Shown piece by piece: positions 9,014 to 19,025 of a stretch of 64,000 bases of DNA. Position numbers and translations under genes: made by a program. The first letter of the stretch is position 1. Each line of letters opens with the position of its first letter. Source of the DNA: Mesorhizobium sp. GbtcB19 (lineage in GTDB: Bacteria; Pseudomonadota; Alphaproteobacteria; Rhizobiales; Rhizobiaceae). Under the pieces are notes generated by a model. It saw only the letters and a list, made by a program, of their open reading frames with translations. It was not told the DNA's origin and did not search any database. Location of the stretch: contig NZ_JAGXJY010000014.1 of the NCBI RefSeq assembly GCF_019091085.1, positions 62,001-126,000 of the forward strand, read 5' to 3'.

Positions 9014-10027
9014 ATGCCAAGACGGACGATGATCGAGGCGATCCGCGACGCCATGGACGTATCGATGGGGCGCGACGAGCGTGTGGTCGTGTTCGGCGAG
9101 GATGTCGGCTTTTTCGGCGGCGTCTTCCGCTGCACGCAAGGCCTGCAGGCCAAATATGGCAAGAGCCGCTGCTTCGATGCGCCGATCAGCGAATCCGGCA
9201 TCGTCGGCGCGGCTATCGGCATGGCCGCCTATGGGCTGAAACCCTGCGTCGAGGTGCAGTTCGCCGATTATGTTTATCCGGCTTACGACCAGATCGTCTC
9301 TGAAGCGGCGCGGCTGCGTTACCGCTCGAACGGCGATTTCACCTGCCCGATCGTCGTGCGCATGCCGACCGGCGGCGGCATCTTCGGCGGCCAGACGCAC
9401 AGCCAGAGCCCGGAAGCCCTGTTCACCCATGTCTCCGGCCTTAAGACGGTGGTGCCGTCCAATCCCCATGACGCCAAGGGGCTGCTGATCGCGGCGATCG
9501 AGGATCCGGACCCGGTGATCTTCCTCGAGCCGAAGCGGCTCTATAACGGCCCGTTCGACGGCCATCACGACCGTCCGGTGACGCCATGGTCGAAGCATGA
9601 GCTCGGCGAGGTCGCCGACGGTCATTACTCGATCCCGCTCGGCAAGGCGGCGATCCGCAGGCCGGGATCGGCGGTTACGGTGCTTGCCTATGGCACGATG
9701 GTCTATGTCGCGCAGGCCGCTGCCGAGGAGACCGGCATCGACGCCGAGATCATCGATCTCCGTACGCTTTTGCCGCTCGACCTCGACGCGATCGTCACCT
9801 CGGTGAAGAAGACCGGGCGCTGCGTCGTCGTGCATGAGGCGACGCTCACCTCCGGCTTCGGCGCCGAGCTGGTCTCGCTGGTGCAGGAAAACTGCTTCTA
9901 CCATCTGGAGGCGCCGGTCGCGCGCGTCGCCGGCTGGGACACGCCCTATCCGCATGCGCAGGAATGGGACTATTTCCCCGGCCCGGCGCGGGTCGGGCGC
10001 GCGCTCATTGAAACCATGGAGGCCTGA
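9014..10027 (+). CDS. bkdA2: Branched-chain 2-oxoacid dehydrogenase E1 beta subunit
   Basis: This is the transketolase-like beta half of the E1 heterotetramer. The 337-residue product shows the ThDP pyrimidine-domain signature (VFGEDVGFFGGVF, with DAPISESGIVGAAIG), the middle motif ADYVYPAYDQIVSEAARLRYRS (quoted here in part: DYVYPAYDQIVSEAA) and the C-terminal transketolase fold ending in RVAGWDTPYPHAQE. It is packed between bkdA1 (2-base gap) and bkdB (1-base gap), which supports co-translation of an equimolar complex. Confidence 0.95.
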   Translation: MPRRTMIEAIRDAMDVSMGRDERVVVFGEDVGFFGGVFRCTQGLQAKYGKSRCFDAPISESGIVGAAIGMAAYGLKPCVEVQFADYVYPAYDQIVSEAARLRYRSNGDFTCPIVVRMPTGGGIFGGQTHSQSPEALFTHVSGLKTVVPSNPHDAKGLLIAAIEDPDPVIFLEPKRLYNGPFDGHHDRPVTPWSKHELGEVADGHYSIPLGKAAIRRPGSAVTVLAYGTMVYVAQAAAEETGIDAEIIDLRTLLPLDLDAIVTSVKKTGRCVVVHEATLTSGFGAELVSLVQENCFYHLEAPVARVAGWDTPYPHAQEWDYFPGPARVGRALIETMEA

Positions 10028-10028
10028 C

Positions 10029-11324
10029 ATGGGCGAGCACGTCATCAAGCTGCCCGATGTCGGCGAAGGCGTCGCCGAGGCCGAGCTCGTCGAGTGGCAT
10101 GTCAAGGTCGGCGACCTCGTGCGCGAGGACACGGTGCTGGCCGCCGTCATGACCGACAAGGCGACCGTCGAGATCCCCTCGCCGGTCGATGGCGAGATTC
10201 TGTGGCTCGGCGCCGAGATCGGCGACACGGTGGCGATCGGCTCGCCGATCGTGCGGCTGAAAGTAGCCGGCGAAGGCAATGTCAAGGCCGCCGCCGAGGC
10301 AGCGCCCGAGGTGAAAGCGCCGGCTGAACCGGTCGAGGCAAAACCGGCGCTGGCCGCTGCGAAAGCGGCGCCAAAGCCGGCCGAGGCGCCGAAAGCAACA
10401 GCCGCGCCGAAGGCGACGCGCCCTGGCTCCGTTTCCGGCGCGCCGCGCGCGGAAGGCGAAAAGCCGTTGGCGTCACCCGCCGTTCGGCTGCGTGCGAAAG
10501 AGGCCGGCATCGATCTGCGCCAGGTCGCCGGCAGCGGCCCGGCCGGGCGTATCAGCCATGAGGACATCGATGCGTTCGTCGCGCGCGGCCCGCAAACCGC
10601 CCGCGCCACCGGGCTTGCCCGGAAGGACGGCGTCGAGGACATCAAGGTCGTGGGGCTGCGGCGCAAGATCGCCGAAAAAATGTCGCTGGCCAAATCGCGC
10701 ATCCCGCACATCACCTATGTCGAGGAGATCGACGTCACTTCATTGGAGGAATTGCGCGCGACGCTGAACAAGGAAAAGCGGTCAGATCGTCCGAAGCTGA
10801 CGCTGCTGCCCTTCCTGATGCGGGCGATGGTCAAGGCTATCGCCGAGCAGCCGAATCTCAACGCCTTGTTCGACGATGATTCCGGCATCATCCACCAACA
10901 TGAGGGCATCCATATCGGCATCGCCGCGCAGACGCCCAACGGGCTGGTGGTGCCGGTGGTCAAGCATGCCGAAGCGCGCGACCTGTGGGATAGCGCCGCG
11001 GAGGTCAACCGGCTGGCCGACGCGGCGAAGACCGGCACGGCCACGCGCGAGGAGCTGTCCGGCTCGACCATCACCATCACCTCGCTCGGCGCCATGGGCG
11101 GCGTGGCGACGACGCCGGTGATCAACTATCCGGAGGTGGCGATCGTCGGCGTCAACAAGATGATGGTGCGGCCGGTCTGGGACGGCACGCAGTTCATCCC
11201 GCGCAAGATGATGAACCTGTCGTCCAGCTTCGACCACCGCGTCATCGACGGCTGGGATGCCGCCGTGTTCGTGCAGCGCATCAAGGCGCTGCTCGAAACG
11301 CCGGCGCTGATTTTCGTGGATTGA
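10029..11324 (+). CDS. bkdB: Dihydrolipoamide acyltransferase, E2 of the branched-chain complex
   Basis: E2 transfers the acyl group from lipoamide to CoA and forms the complex core. In this 431-residue protein the order is: one lipoyl domain with the lipoylated lysine in MTDKATVEIPSP (about residue 44); an Ala/Pro/Lys-rich linker; the E1/E3-binding domain (ASPAVRLRAKEAGIDL to GRISHEDIDAF); and the catalytic domain with SFDHRVIDGWDAA carrying the active-site His. ATG 10029 begins one base after the bkdA2 stop. A palindromic repeat separates it from lpdV. Confidence 0.95.
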   Translation: MGEHVIKLPDVGEGVAEAELVEWHVKVGDLVREDTVLAAVMTDKATVEIPSPVDGEILWLGAEIGDTVAIGSPIVRLKVAGEGNVKAAAEAAPEVKAPAEPVEAKPALAAAKAAPKPAEAPKATAAPKATRPGSVSGAPRAEGEKPLASPAVRLRAKEAGIDLRQVAGSGPAGRISHEDIDAFVARGPQTARATGLARKDGVEDIKVVGLRRKIAEKMSLAKSRIPHITYVEEIDVTSLEELRATLNKEKRSDRPKLTLLPFLMRAMVKAIAEQPNLNALFDDDSGIIHQHEGIHIGIAAQTPNGLVVPVVKHAEARDLWDSAAEVNRLADAAKTGTATREELSGSTITITSLGAMGGVATTPVINYPEVAIVGVNKMMVRPVWDGTQFIPRKMMNLSSSFDHRVIDGWDAAVFVQRIKALLETPALIFVD

Positions 11325-11368
11325 GGGGGATGGCGGCGGTTTTGAACACTGCGGCGCCGGAATGTGGG

Positions 11369-11520
11369 CTCCCCCTTCTCCCCTTGTGGGAGAAGGTGTC
11401 GCCGAAGGCGACGGATGAGGGGTGCTCCAGGGAACGCCAGCATCTCACTCCGCTGGAACACCCCTCATCCGTCTCGGCGCTGTCGCGCCGATCCACCTTC
11501 TCCCACAAGGGGAGAAGGAA
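11369..11520. repeat. Long intergenic palindrome, family C, inside the bkd operon
   Basis: Arms CTCCCCTTGTGGGAGAAGG and the inverse near 11500-11520 flank nested inverted blocks (GATGAGGGGTG against CACCCCTCATC). Near-identical copies lie at 12964-13112 and 19905-20052. It sits between bkdB and lpdV and would form a long hairpin in the operon mRNA. Confidence 0.85.
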
Positions 11521-11559
11521 GAGACGCGCCGCGGCCTTCGCCAAAGGGAAGCAGTCGAC

Positions 11560-12957
11560 ATGAAAGAAATCTCCTGCAAGCTTCTCGTCATCGGCGCCGG
11601 TCCGGGGGGCTATGTCTGCGCCATCCGCGCCGGTCAGCTCGGCGTCGATACGGTGATCGTCGAGACGGGCAAGCCGGGCGGCACCTGCCTCAATGTCGGC
11701 TGCATTCCGTCCAAGGCGCTCATCCACGCCGCCGAAGAGTTCGAGAAGATCGCGCACATGGCCGGCGGCAAGAGCCCCCTCGGCATCAAAGTCGCCGCGC
11801 CGACGCTTGATCTCGCGAAGACGGTCGGCTGGAAGGATGGTATCGTTAGCCGGCTGAACAGCGGCGTGGCTGGATTGCTGAAGAAGGCCAAGGTCAAGAC
11901 CGTGCAGGGCTGGGCGACGTTCCGGGACGGCAAGACCGTCGAGGTCGAGACTGAGACCGGGACGCAGGTGATCCGCGCCGAAACGGTGGTGATCGCCACC
12001 GGCTCGGCGCCGGTCGAACTGCCGTTCCTGCCGTTCGGCGGTCCGGTGATCTCGTCCACCGAGGCGCTGGCGCTTGGCGAAGTGCCGAAGAAGCTCGCGG
12101 TCGTCGGCGGCGGCTATATCGGGCTCGAGCTCGGCATGGCTTTCGCCAAGATGGGTTCGAAGGTCACCGTGGTCGAAGCGCTGCCGCGCGTGCTGGCGCA
12201 ATACGACGCCGAGCTGACAAGGCCGGTGCTCAAGCGGCTCGGCGAGCTCGGCGTCGAAGTGATAACCGGCGCGAAGGCTAAGGGGCTGTCGACTAAGGGC
12301 GACGCGCTGCTGGTCGAGACGGCCGACGGAAAGAACGCCAAGGTCGCCGCCGACAAGATCCTGGTCACGGTCGGCCGCAAGCCGCTCACCGAGGGCTGGG
12401 GGCTGGAGCAGATCGACCTCGACAGGACGGGAAAATTCATCCGCATCGACGACCAGTGCCGCACCTCGATGCGTGGCATCCATGCCATCGGCGACGTCAC
12501 CGGCGAGCCGATGCTGGCGCATCGCGCCATGGCACAAGGCGAAATGGTCGCCGAGATCGTCGCCGGCCACAAAAGAAGCTGGGACAAGCGCGCCATTCCC
12601 GCGATCTGCTTCACCGATCCGGAGTTGGTCACCGCCGGCCTCACACCGGAGGAGGCGAAGGCGCTCGCCGGCGAGATCAAGATCGGACAGTTCCCCTTCG
12701 CCGCCAACGGCCGCGCCATGACCAAACAGGGCGAGGACGGTTTTGTGCGGGTCGTGGCTCGCGCGGACAATCATCTGGTGCTGGGCATCCAGGCGGTCGG
12801 GCAGGGCGTGTCGGAACTGGCGGCGGCCTTCGGCCTGGCGCTGGAAATGGGCGCGCGGCTGGAGGATATCGCAGGCACCATCCATGCGCATCCGACGCAG
12901 GGCGAGGGATTCCAGGAAGCGGCGCTGAAGGCGCTGGGGCACGCGCTGCATATTTAG
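11560..12957 (+). CDS. lpdV: Dihydrolipoyl dehydrogenase, E3 of the branched-chain complex
   Basis: This FAD-dependent enzyme re-oxidises dihydrolipoamide with NAD+. The 465-residue product has the FAD motif VIGAGPGGYVCAIRAGQLG, the redox-active disulfide GGTCLNVGCIPSKALIH, the NAD-binding VVGGGYIGLELG, and the C-terminal His-Glu pair in HAHPTQGEGFQEA. ATG 11560 is chosen because the upstream part of the long ORF is encoded by the palindromic repeat. It is the last gene of the bkd operon and is followed by another copy of the same repeat. Confidence 0.95.
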   Translation: MKEISCKLLVIGAGPGGYVCAIRAGQLGVDTVIVETGKPGGTCLNVGCIPSKALIHAAEEFEKIAHMAGGKSPLGIKVAAPTLDLAKTVGWKDGIVSRLNSGVAGLLKKAKVKTVQGWATFRDGKTVEVETETGTQVIRAETVVIATGSAPVELPFLPFGGPVISSTEALALGEVPKKLAVVGGGYIGLELGMAFAKMGSKVTVVEALPRVLAQYDAELTRPVLKRLGELGVEVITGAKAKGLSTKGDALLVETADGKNAKVAADKILVTVGRKPLTEGWGLEQIDLDRTGKFIRIDDQCRTSMRGIHAIGDVTGEPMLAHRAMAQGEMVAEIVAGHKRSWDKRAIPAICFTDPELVTAGLTPEEAKALAGEIKIGQFPFAANGRAMTKQGEDGFVRVVARADNHLVLGIQAVGQGVSELAAAFGLALEMGARLEDIAGTIHAHPTQGEGFQEAALKALGHALHI

Positions 12958-12963
12958 GGAAGC

Positions 12964-13112
12964 TCCCCCTTCTCCCCTTGTGGGAGAAGGTGTCGCCGCA
13001 GGCGACGGATGAGGGGTGCTCCAGGGAAAGCCAGCGCCTCACTCCGCTGGATCACCCCTCATCCGTCTCGGCGCTACGCGCCGATCCACCTTCCCCCACA
13101 AGGGGGGAAGGG
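12964..13112. repeat. Long intergenic palindrome, family C, after lpdV
   Basis: Almost the same sequence as 11369-11520, with arms CTCCCCTTGTGGGAGAAGG and CACAAGGGGGGAAGG. It lies between the convergent lpdV and the saccharopine-dehydrogenase-like gene, where it may act as a bidirectional terminator. There is no obvious T run. Confidence 0.8.
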
Positions 13113-13126
13113 AAGGGCGGCGCCGC

Positions 13127-14230
13127 TCAGCTCGCCAGCCGGCTCACCATCTCGTGCTGGGCGTAGGCGCGGCCGAAGCGGTTGGCGAGGAAGGCGTCGA
13201 GGGCGATGTCCTCCTGGCGCACGAAACCCTTCGACGGCAGGCTGCCGTCAGCCAGCATGTCGAGCACGGCGCAGATGCCGGAGGCGGTGGTGATCTGGAT
13301 GGCGCTGCGCACCAGATTGCCGACGCGCTTGGAATAGATCTTGTTGGCGTAGGTTTCCTGCAGCAGGCGGCCGTTCTTGCGGCCCGACACGGTGACGAAG
13401 ACGATGACCACGTCCTGCAGCGTCGCCGGCAGGGCGCTCTCAAAGATGTCCTTCAGCACGTCGCGGCGGTGGCGCAGGCCGAGATCGTTGAGCAGCGCCT
13501 TCATGATCGCGGCGTGGCCGGGATAGCGGATGGTGCGGTAGTTCAGCGTGCGCACCTTGCCCTTCAGCGTTTCGGCCAGCGTGCCCAGGCCGCCGGAGGT
13601 GTTGAAGGCCTCATAGGTGACGCCGTCGAGCGAGAACTCCTCGCGCTCCTCCAGCGGCGGCACCTCGATCAGCTCGCCCTCGACGATGGCCTCGCAGGGC
13701 TCGCAATATTCGTTGATGACGCCGTCGGTGCTCCAGGTGAGGTTGTAGTTCAGCGCGTTGGACGGATATTGCGGCAGCGCGCCGACGCGCATGCGCACGC
13801 TTTCCAGCGTGTCGAAGCGGCTGGCGAGGTCGTTGGCGACGATCGAGATGAAGCCCGGCGCCAGGCCGCATTGCGGGATGAAGGCGCTCTTGGCGTCGCG
13901 CGCCAGCTCCTTCACGCGGCGGGTCGAGACGACGTCCTCGGTGAGGTCGAGATAATGCACACCGGTGGCGGCGGCCGCCTCGGCGATGCGGGTGGTGAGG
14001 TGGAAGGGAGCGGCGCTCAGCACGGCGAACTTGCCGTCGAGCACTTTCTCGAGCTCGCCCGCGGCGGCGATGTCGAGCTCCTGGGTATCGACGCCAGCCG
14101 GTAATTCGGCGGCGGCAAGCTGGGCGGCCGAACGATCGACGAGGGTGACGTGGTAGTCGCCTGTGCTGCTCAGCATTTCCGCAATGGTCGAGCCGATCTT
14201 GCCGGCGCCGACGACAACGATGTTCTTCAT
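13127..14230 (-). CDS. Saccharopine dehydrogenase family NAD(P)-dependent oxidoreductase
   Basis: The 367-residue product starts with a Rossmann nucleotide-binding motif (IVVVGAGKIGSTIAEML) and has the saccharopine-dehydrogenase C-terminal fold (CGLAPGFISIVANDLA, LTWSTDGVINEYC, SGGLGTLAETL). Family members act on lysine, saccharopine or carboxynorspermidine; the exact substrate cannot be read from the sequence. It is divergent from an Lrp-type regulator 136 bases away, and such pairs usually mean amino-acid-responsive control, so a role in lysine or related amino-acid catabolism is the best inference. The start ATG 14230 fits the Rossmann strand at residue 3. Confidence 0.85.
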   Translation of the reverse strand: MKNIVVVGAGKIGSTIAEMLSSTGDYHVTLVDRSAAQLAAAELPAGVDTQELDIAAAGELEKVLDGKFAVLSAAPFHLTTRIAEAAAATGVHYLDLTEDVVSTRRVKELARDAKSAFIPQCGLAPGFISIVANDLASRFDTLESVRMRVGALPQYPSNALNYNLTWSTDGVINEYCEPCEAIVEGELIEVPPLEEREEFSLDGVTYEAFNTSGGLGTLAETLKGKVRTLNYRTIRYPGHAAIMKALLNDLGLRHRRDVLKDIFESALPATLQDVVIVFVTVSGRKNGRLLQETYANKIYSKRVGNLVRSAIQITTASGICAVLDMLADGSLPSKGFVRQEDIALDAFLANRFGRAYAQHEMVSRLAS

Positions 14231-14366
14231 GATCAATACCTGCCAATTTCCAATTTGGACTAATTCGATTTGGCGGGAATCTTCGCAGCTTGCCTGTCGA
14301 AAGGAAGCGTGGAATCTGGCAATATGAAGCTGAACTTTAAGCAATCTGCCGAGATGGATCGTCGAA

Positions 14367-14795
14367 ATGATTACTGAAGCCGAACAAGCCTTGCTTACCC
14401 TGCTGCGCGCCGACGCACGCGCCTCGACCGCCGAGCTCGCCAGACAGCTCGGCGTGTCGCGCACGACGGTGCAGAGCCGCATCGAGCGGCTGGAGCAGCG
14501 CGGCATCATCGCCGGCTATGGGGTGAGGCTGTCGCCCGACTATGAGCAGGGGCTGGTCAAGGCGCATGTGCTGCTCACCGTCACGCCGAAACTCGCCGAC
14601 AAGGTGGTGCGGAGTCTCGCGGCCATGCCGCCTGTGCGGACGGTGCATTCAGTGAGCGGCAATTTCGACATGATCGTCATCGTCGACGCGCCGTCGATCC
14701 GCGATCTCGATGCGCTGCTCGACCGGATCGGCGCGATGGACGGCGTGGAGCGGACGTCGTCGTCGATTATTTTGTCGACGCGGGTGGATCGGTGA
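14367..14795 (+). CDS. Lrp/AsnC family transcriptional regulator
   Basis: The 142-residue product has an N-terminal winged helix-turn-helix (AELARQLGVSRTTVQSRIERL, quoted in part: LARQLGVSRTTVQSRI) and a C-terminal RAM ligand-binding domain with VRTVHSVSGNFDMIV. It is transcribed away from the saccharopine-dehydrogenase-like gene and probably controls it in response to an amino acid, by analogy with other divergent Lrp pairs. The 136-base shared upstream region contains TTCCAATTTGGA-like imperfect dyads. Confidence 0.9.
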   Translation: MITEAEQALLTLLRADARASTAELARQLGVSRTTVQSRIERLEQRGIIAGYGVRLSPDYEQGLVKAHVLLTVTPKLADKVVRSLAAMPPVRTVHSVSGNFDMIVIVDAPSIRDLDALLDRIGAMDGVERTSSSIILSTRVDR

Positions 14796-14801
14796 TTAGC
14801 T

Positions 14802-14968
14802 AATCTCCCCCCTTGCGGGGGAGATGGCCGGCAGGCCAGAGGGGGGTGTGAAGGAACGCTACCTTGGCCAGGTCGTCACGCTGCCTCGACTTGTAGCCAG
14901 TTGGAGACGCCGGCGGGACAGCACCCCCCTCTGCCTTGCCAGGCATCTCCCCCGCAAGGGGGGAGATT
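14802..14968. repeat. Long intergenic palindrome, family B, copy 2
   Basis: AATCTCCCCCC (14802-14812) and GGGGGGAGATT (14958-14968) form the inverted ends, with the family's GGCAGGCCAGAGGGGG block inside. It lies between the convergent Lrp gene and the oxidoreductase fusion gene. Confidence 0.8.
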
Positions 14969-15007
14969 GGCCGTCGTGGCGGGTTTCGCCAATCTCCAGC
15001 GTCAGCC

Positions 15008-17035
15008 CTAAGCCCTTCTTCTCTCCGGCCCCTCATCCAACCACGCCACATCCTCCGGCGTCAGCTTGATATCCAGCGCCTTCAGACTGTCCTCCAGCTC
15101 GTCCAGCGTGCGCGGGCCGATCAGTGGCACCGAGGGGAAGGGCTGCGCCAGCACGTAAGCCAGCGCGACGTGGATAGGGCTCTTGCCCAGCCGCTTGGCC
15201 AATTCGATCGCGCGGTCGCGGCGGCCGAAATTCTTTTCCGAATACCAGACCCGCACCAGCTCCTCATTGTCGGTCCGGTCACGGCCCGCGCGCTCGGTGA
15301 AGAAGCCGCGGCCCTGGCTCGACCAGGCGAAGTTGGGCATCTGCCGTTTCATCAACCAGGCCTTCCAGGCGTCGGTGGAGGAGGTGACGCAGCCGGCCCA
15401 GATCGGCTCCAGCATCTCGGCCAGCGAGAAATTGTTGGAGAGCGCGCCGGGCTTCTGCCTGCCGTTCTTTTCGGCATAGGCAATCGCCGCGTCCATGCGT
15501 TCCATCGTCCAGTTGGAGCCGCCGAACAGGCCGCGGATGCGGCCGGCTTTCGCCTCCGCGTCCATGGCGTCGACGAACTCGCCGACCGGCACATCGGGAT
15601 TGTCGCGGTGCATGAAATAGATGTCGACATGGTCGGTCTGCAGCCGGTCGAGCGACAGCGCCAGCTGCTTGCCGATCACATCGGGATAGCAGAGCGGCGA
15701 ATGCGCGCCCTTGGCGATGATGACCGATTGCTCGCGCACGCCGCGATTTGTGAGCCACTGGCCAAGCAGCGTCTCGGTATAGCCGGCGCCATAGACAAAG
15801 CCGGTGTCGAACAGATTGCCGCCGGCCTCGAAATAGGCGTCGAGCAGGATCGAGCCCGAGGAGAAGGTGCGGAAATCCTCGAAGCCGAGCGCCAGAAGCG
15901 AGGTCGGGCGCGGCAGGCCCGGAATGGCACGCTTGCCGATCGCGGTGCCGTTGGTGCGCAGCGGCCGGCCGGAGAGGGTGGCGACGCGCTTAGCCGGCTT
16001 TTCGATCTCGTATTCCAGTCCGACCGCGGCGCGCCATCTGTCGAGGACGCGCAGCGTGCCGAGGCTGTCGGCCCAGGACATGCCCGGCCAGGCGAATTCC
16101 TGCCGTCCCGCCTGGATCGCCTCGCCGGCGGCGTCGACCTCGAAGGAATAGACATGGCGGGTCTCGTTGAGGCTGATCACCTCGCGTTGGCTGCCGGATC
16201 GGATCAATTCGATCCGGCCCGGTCCGACATCGCGGTCGCCACCGGCGAACCAGAAATCTGGCACCTCGATCTGACCCTTGGTGCCGAAAATGCGCAGCAC
16301 ATTGTCCTGGTTGAGCGAGATGCTGCAGGAGATTTCGGCGACGATGCCGCCGGGAAAATGCAGCAGCGCTGAGGCCCATTCGTCGACGCCGGACTGGCCG
16401 AGATGGGCAGCGCCAACGACCTTGTCGGGCTCGATGAAAGGCTGGCCCGTGGCGGCGCCGGCGATCAGCCGCGCCATCGACACGGGATAGCCGCCGACAT
16501 CGAGGATGCCGCCACCGGCAAGCTCATTTGCATAGAGCCGGTGCTCGGGCATGAAGCCCGGCATGGCGAAGCCGAAGCTCGACTTGATCATGCGCACCTC
16601 GCCGATCGCGCCCGACTTGACCAGCTCAACCAGCTGCCGGGTCTGCGGGTGCAGCCGGTACATGAAGGCTTCGCCCAGAAACGTGCCGGCCTTGCGCGCG
16701 GCGTGCATCATGGCGTCGGCCTCGAAGGCGGTGAGTGCCAGCGGCTTTTCGCACAGCACATGCTTGCCGGCCTCGGCGGCCTTGATCGCCCATTCGGCGT
16801 GGCCGGGATGCGGGATCGAAATGTAGACGGCGTCGACTTGCCTGTCAGCAAGCAGCGCCTCATAGCCGTCGAGGATGCGCGGGCCGGGAAAGGTCTCGGC
16901 AAGCCCCGGTTTGCCCGGATTGCGGGCGCCAAGCGCCACCAGTTCGCCGGTGCGCGACTGCGCCACGCCACCGGCAAAGGATTTGGCGATGCTGCCGGGT
17001 CCGAGAATACCCCAGCGGATTTTTCCAGATGTCAT
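15008..17035 (-). CDS. Two-domain oxidoreductase: Gfo/Idh/MocA dehydrogenase fused to an aldo/keto reductase
   Basis: The 675-residue protein joins two enzymes. Residues 1 to about 330 are a Gfo/Idh/MocA dehydrogenase: RWGILGPGSIAKSFAGGV Rossmann motif, the EKPLAL motif, then the C-terminal sheet domain. From about 350 onward it is an aldo/keto reductase, with FDTGFVYGAGYTE (Asp and Tyr of the tetrad), a Lys-containing IIAKGAHS and VDIYFMHRDN. ATG 17035 is preferred over the upstream GTG at 17062 because GGAG stands 8 bases before it. It is the last gene of the sugar ABC operon, so it likely oxidises or epimerises the imported sugar and reduces a product. The fusion could channel a keto-sugar between the sites. 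Confidence 0.88.
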   Translation of the reverse strand: MTSGKIRWGILGPGSIAKSFAGGVAQSRTGELVALGARNPGKPGLAETFPGPRILDGYEALLADRQVDAVYISIPHPGHAEWAIKAAEAGKHVLCEKPLALTAFEADAMMHAARKAGTFLGEAFMYRLHPQTRQLVELVKSGAIGEVRMIKSSFGFAMPGFMPEHRLYANELAGGGILDVGGYPVSMARLIAGAATGQPFIEPDKVVGAAHLGQSGVDEWASALLHFPGGIVAEISCSISLNQDNVLRIFGTKGQIEVPDFWFAGGDRDVGPGRIELIRSGSQREVISLNETRHVYSFEVDAAGEAIQAGRQEFAWPGMSWADSLGTLRVLDRWRAAVGLEYEIEKPAKRVATLSGRPLRTNGTAIGKRAIPGLPRPTSLLALGFEDFRTFSSGSILLDAYFEAGGNLFDTGFVYGAGYTETLLGQWLTNRGVREQSVIIAKGAHSPLCYPDVIGKQLALSLDRLQTDHVDIYFMHRDNPDVPVGEFVDAMDAEAKAGRIRGLFGGSNWTMERMDAAIAYAEKNGRQKPGALSNNFSLAEMLEPIWAGCVTSSTDAWKAWLMKRQMPNFAWSSQGRGFFTERAGRDRTDNEELVRVWYSEKNFGRRDRAIELAKRLGKSPIHVALAYVLAQPFPSVPLIGPRTLDELEDSLKALDIKLTPEDVAWLDEGPERRRA

Positions 17036-17090
17036 GTCGAATACTCCATGGGTCGCCGCCACGCCTTGGGGATCGGGGCGGAAAGAAAAG

Positions 17091-18176
<1,086 letters not shown>

Positions 18177-18188
18177 TGCGCTCCTGTC

Positions 18189-19025
18189 CTATTTGACCGC
18201 GCCGGCGGCGATGCCGGCGATGAAATGACGCTGCAACAGCACGAAGACGATGAGCATGGGCACGGTCAGCATGACGGCGCCGGCCATGATGCCGCCCCAC
18301 GATACTTTGGTCAGACCGATCAGCGTGCCCAGCGCCACCGGCGCCGTCATCGCGCCGGGCTGGCTGTTGATCAGCAGCGGCCAGAGATAATTGTTCCACG
18401 AGGCGAGGAAGAGGATGATCGCCAGGGCCGCCAGCATCGGGCGCGCCAACGGCAGCGCCACGAACAGGAAGATGCGCCATTCCTTGACGCCTTCGACCCT
18501 GGCTGCGTCGAACAGCTCCGCCGGCATCATCGAGAAAGCCTGGCGCATGAAGAGCACGCCCAGCGAATTGAACAGCGGCGGCACGATCAGCGCGATCCAG
18601 GTGTTGGCCAAGGCGAAGTCGCGCGCCACCATGATGAATTGCGGGATCAGCACCACCGCATAGGGAAGCGTGATGGTGCCGAAGATGATTGCCACCACCG
18701 CGCCCTTGCCGTGGAATTCGTAGCGCGCCAGCGCCCAGCCGGCCATCGAGGTGAGCAGCACCGAAAGCACGGTGTAGGTCACCGCCACCGCGACCGAGAT
18801 GCCGATGGCGCCGACGAAATTGGTGTCGCGCTGCAGATTGTTGAAATTGTCGATGAAGCCGTCATGCGGCAGAAGCTCGATGCCGGGGCTGAAGATGCCG
18901 TTGTCGGGCATGGTCGAGAACACCACCATCATCCACAGCGGGAACAGCCAGATCAGCGCCAGCGGCGTCAGGAAAAGATGCAGCAGGATGCTGCGGCCGA
19001 GCCTTGCCTGCGAGCGCGAGGTCAT
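18189..19025 (-). CDS. Sugar ABC transporter permease (MalG/UgpE type)
   Basis: The 278-residue inner-membrane subunit has about six transmembrane helices and the EAA-loop consensus DAARVEGVKEWRIFLFVALPL that contacts the ATPase (quoted in part: DAARVEGVKEWRIF). ATG 19025 overlaps the stop of the preceding permease (ATGA), indicating coupled translation. The longer ORF to 19250 runs into the upstream gene in another frame and is not used. Confidence 0.93.
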   Translation of the reverse strand: MTSRSQARLGRSILLHLFLTPLALIWLFPLWMMVVFSTMPDNGIFSPGIELLPHDGFIDNFNNLQRDTNFVGAIGISVAVAVTYTVLSVLLTSMAGWALARYEFHGKGAVVAIIFGTITLPYAVVLIPQFIMVARDFALANTWIALIVPPLFNSLGVLFMRQAFSMMPAELFDAARVEGVKEWRIFLFVALPLARPMLAALAIILFLASWNNYLWPLLINSQPGAMTAPVALGTLIGLTKVSWGGIMAGAVMLTVPMLIVFVLLQRHFIAGIAAGAVK

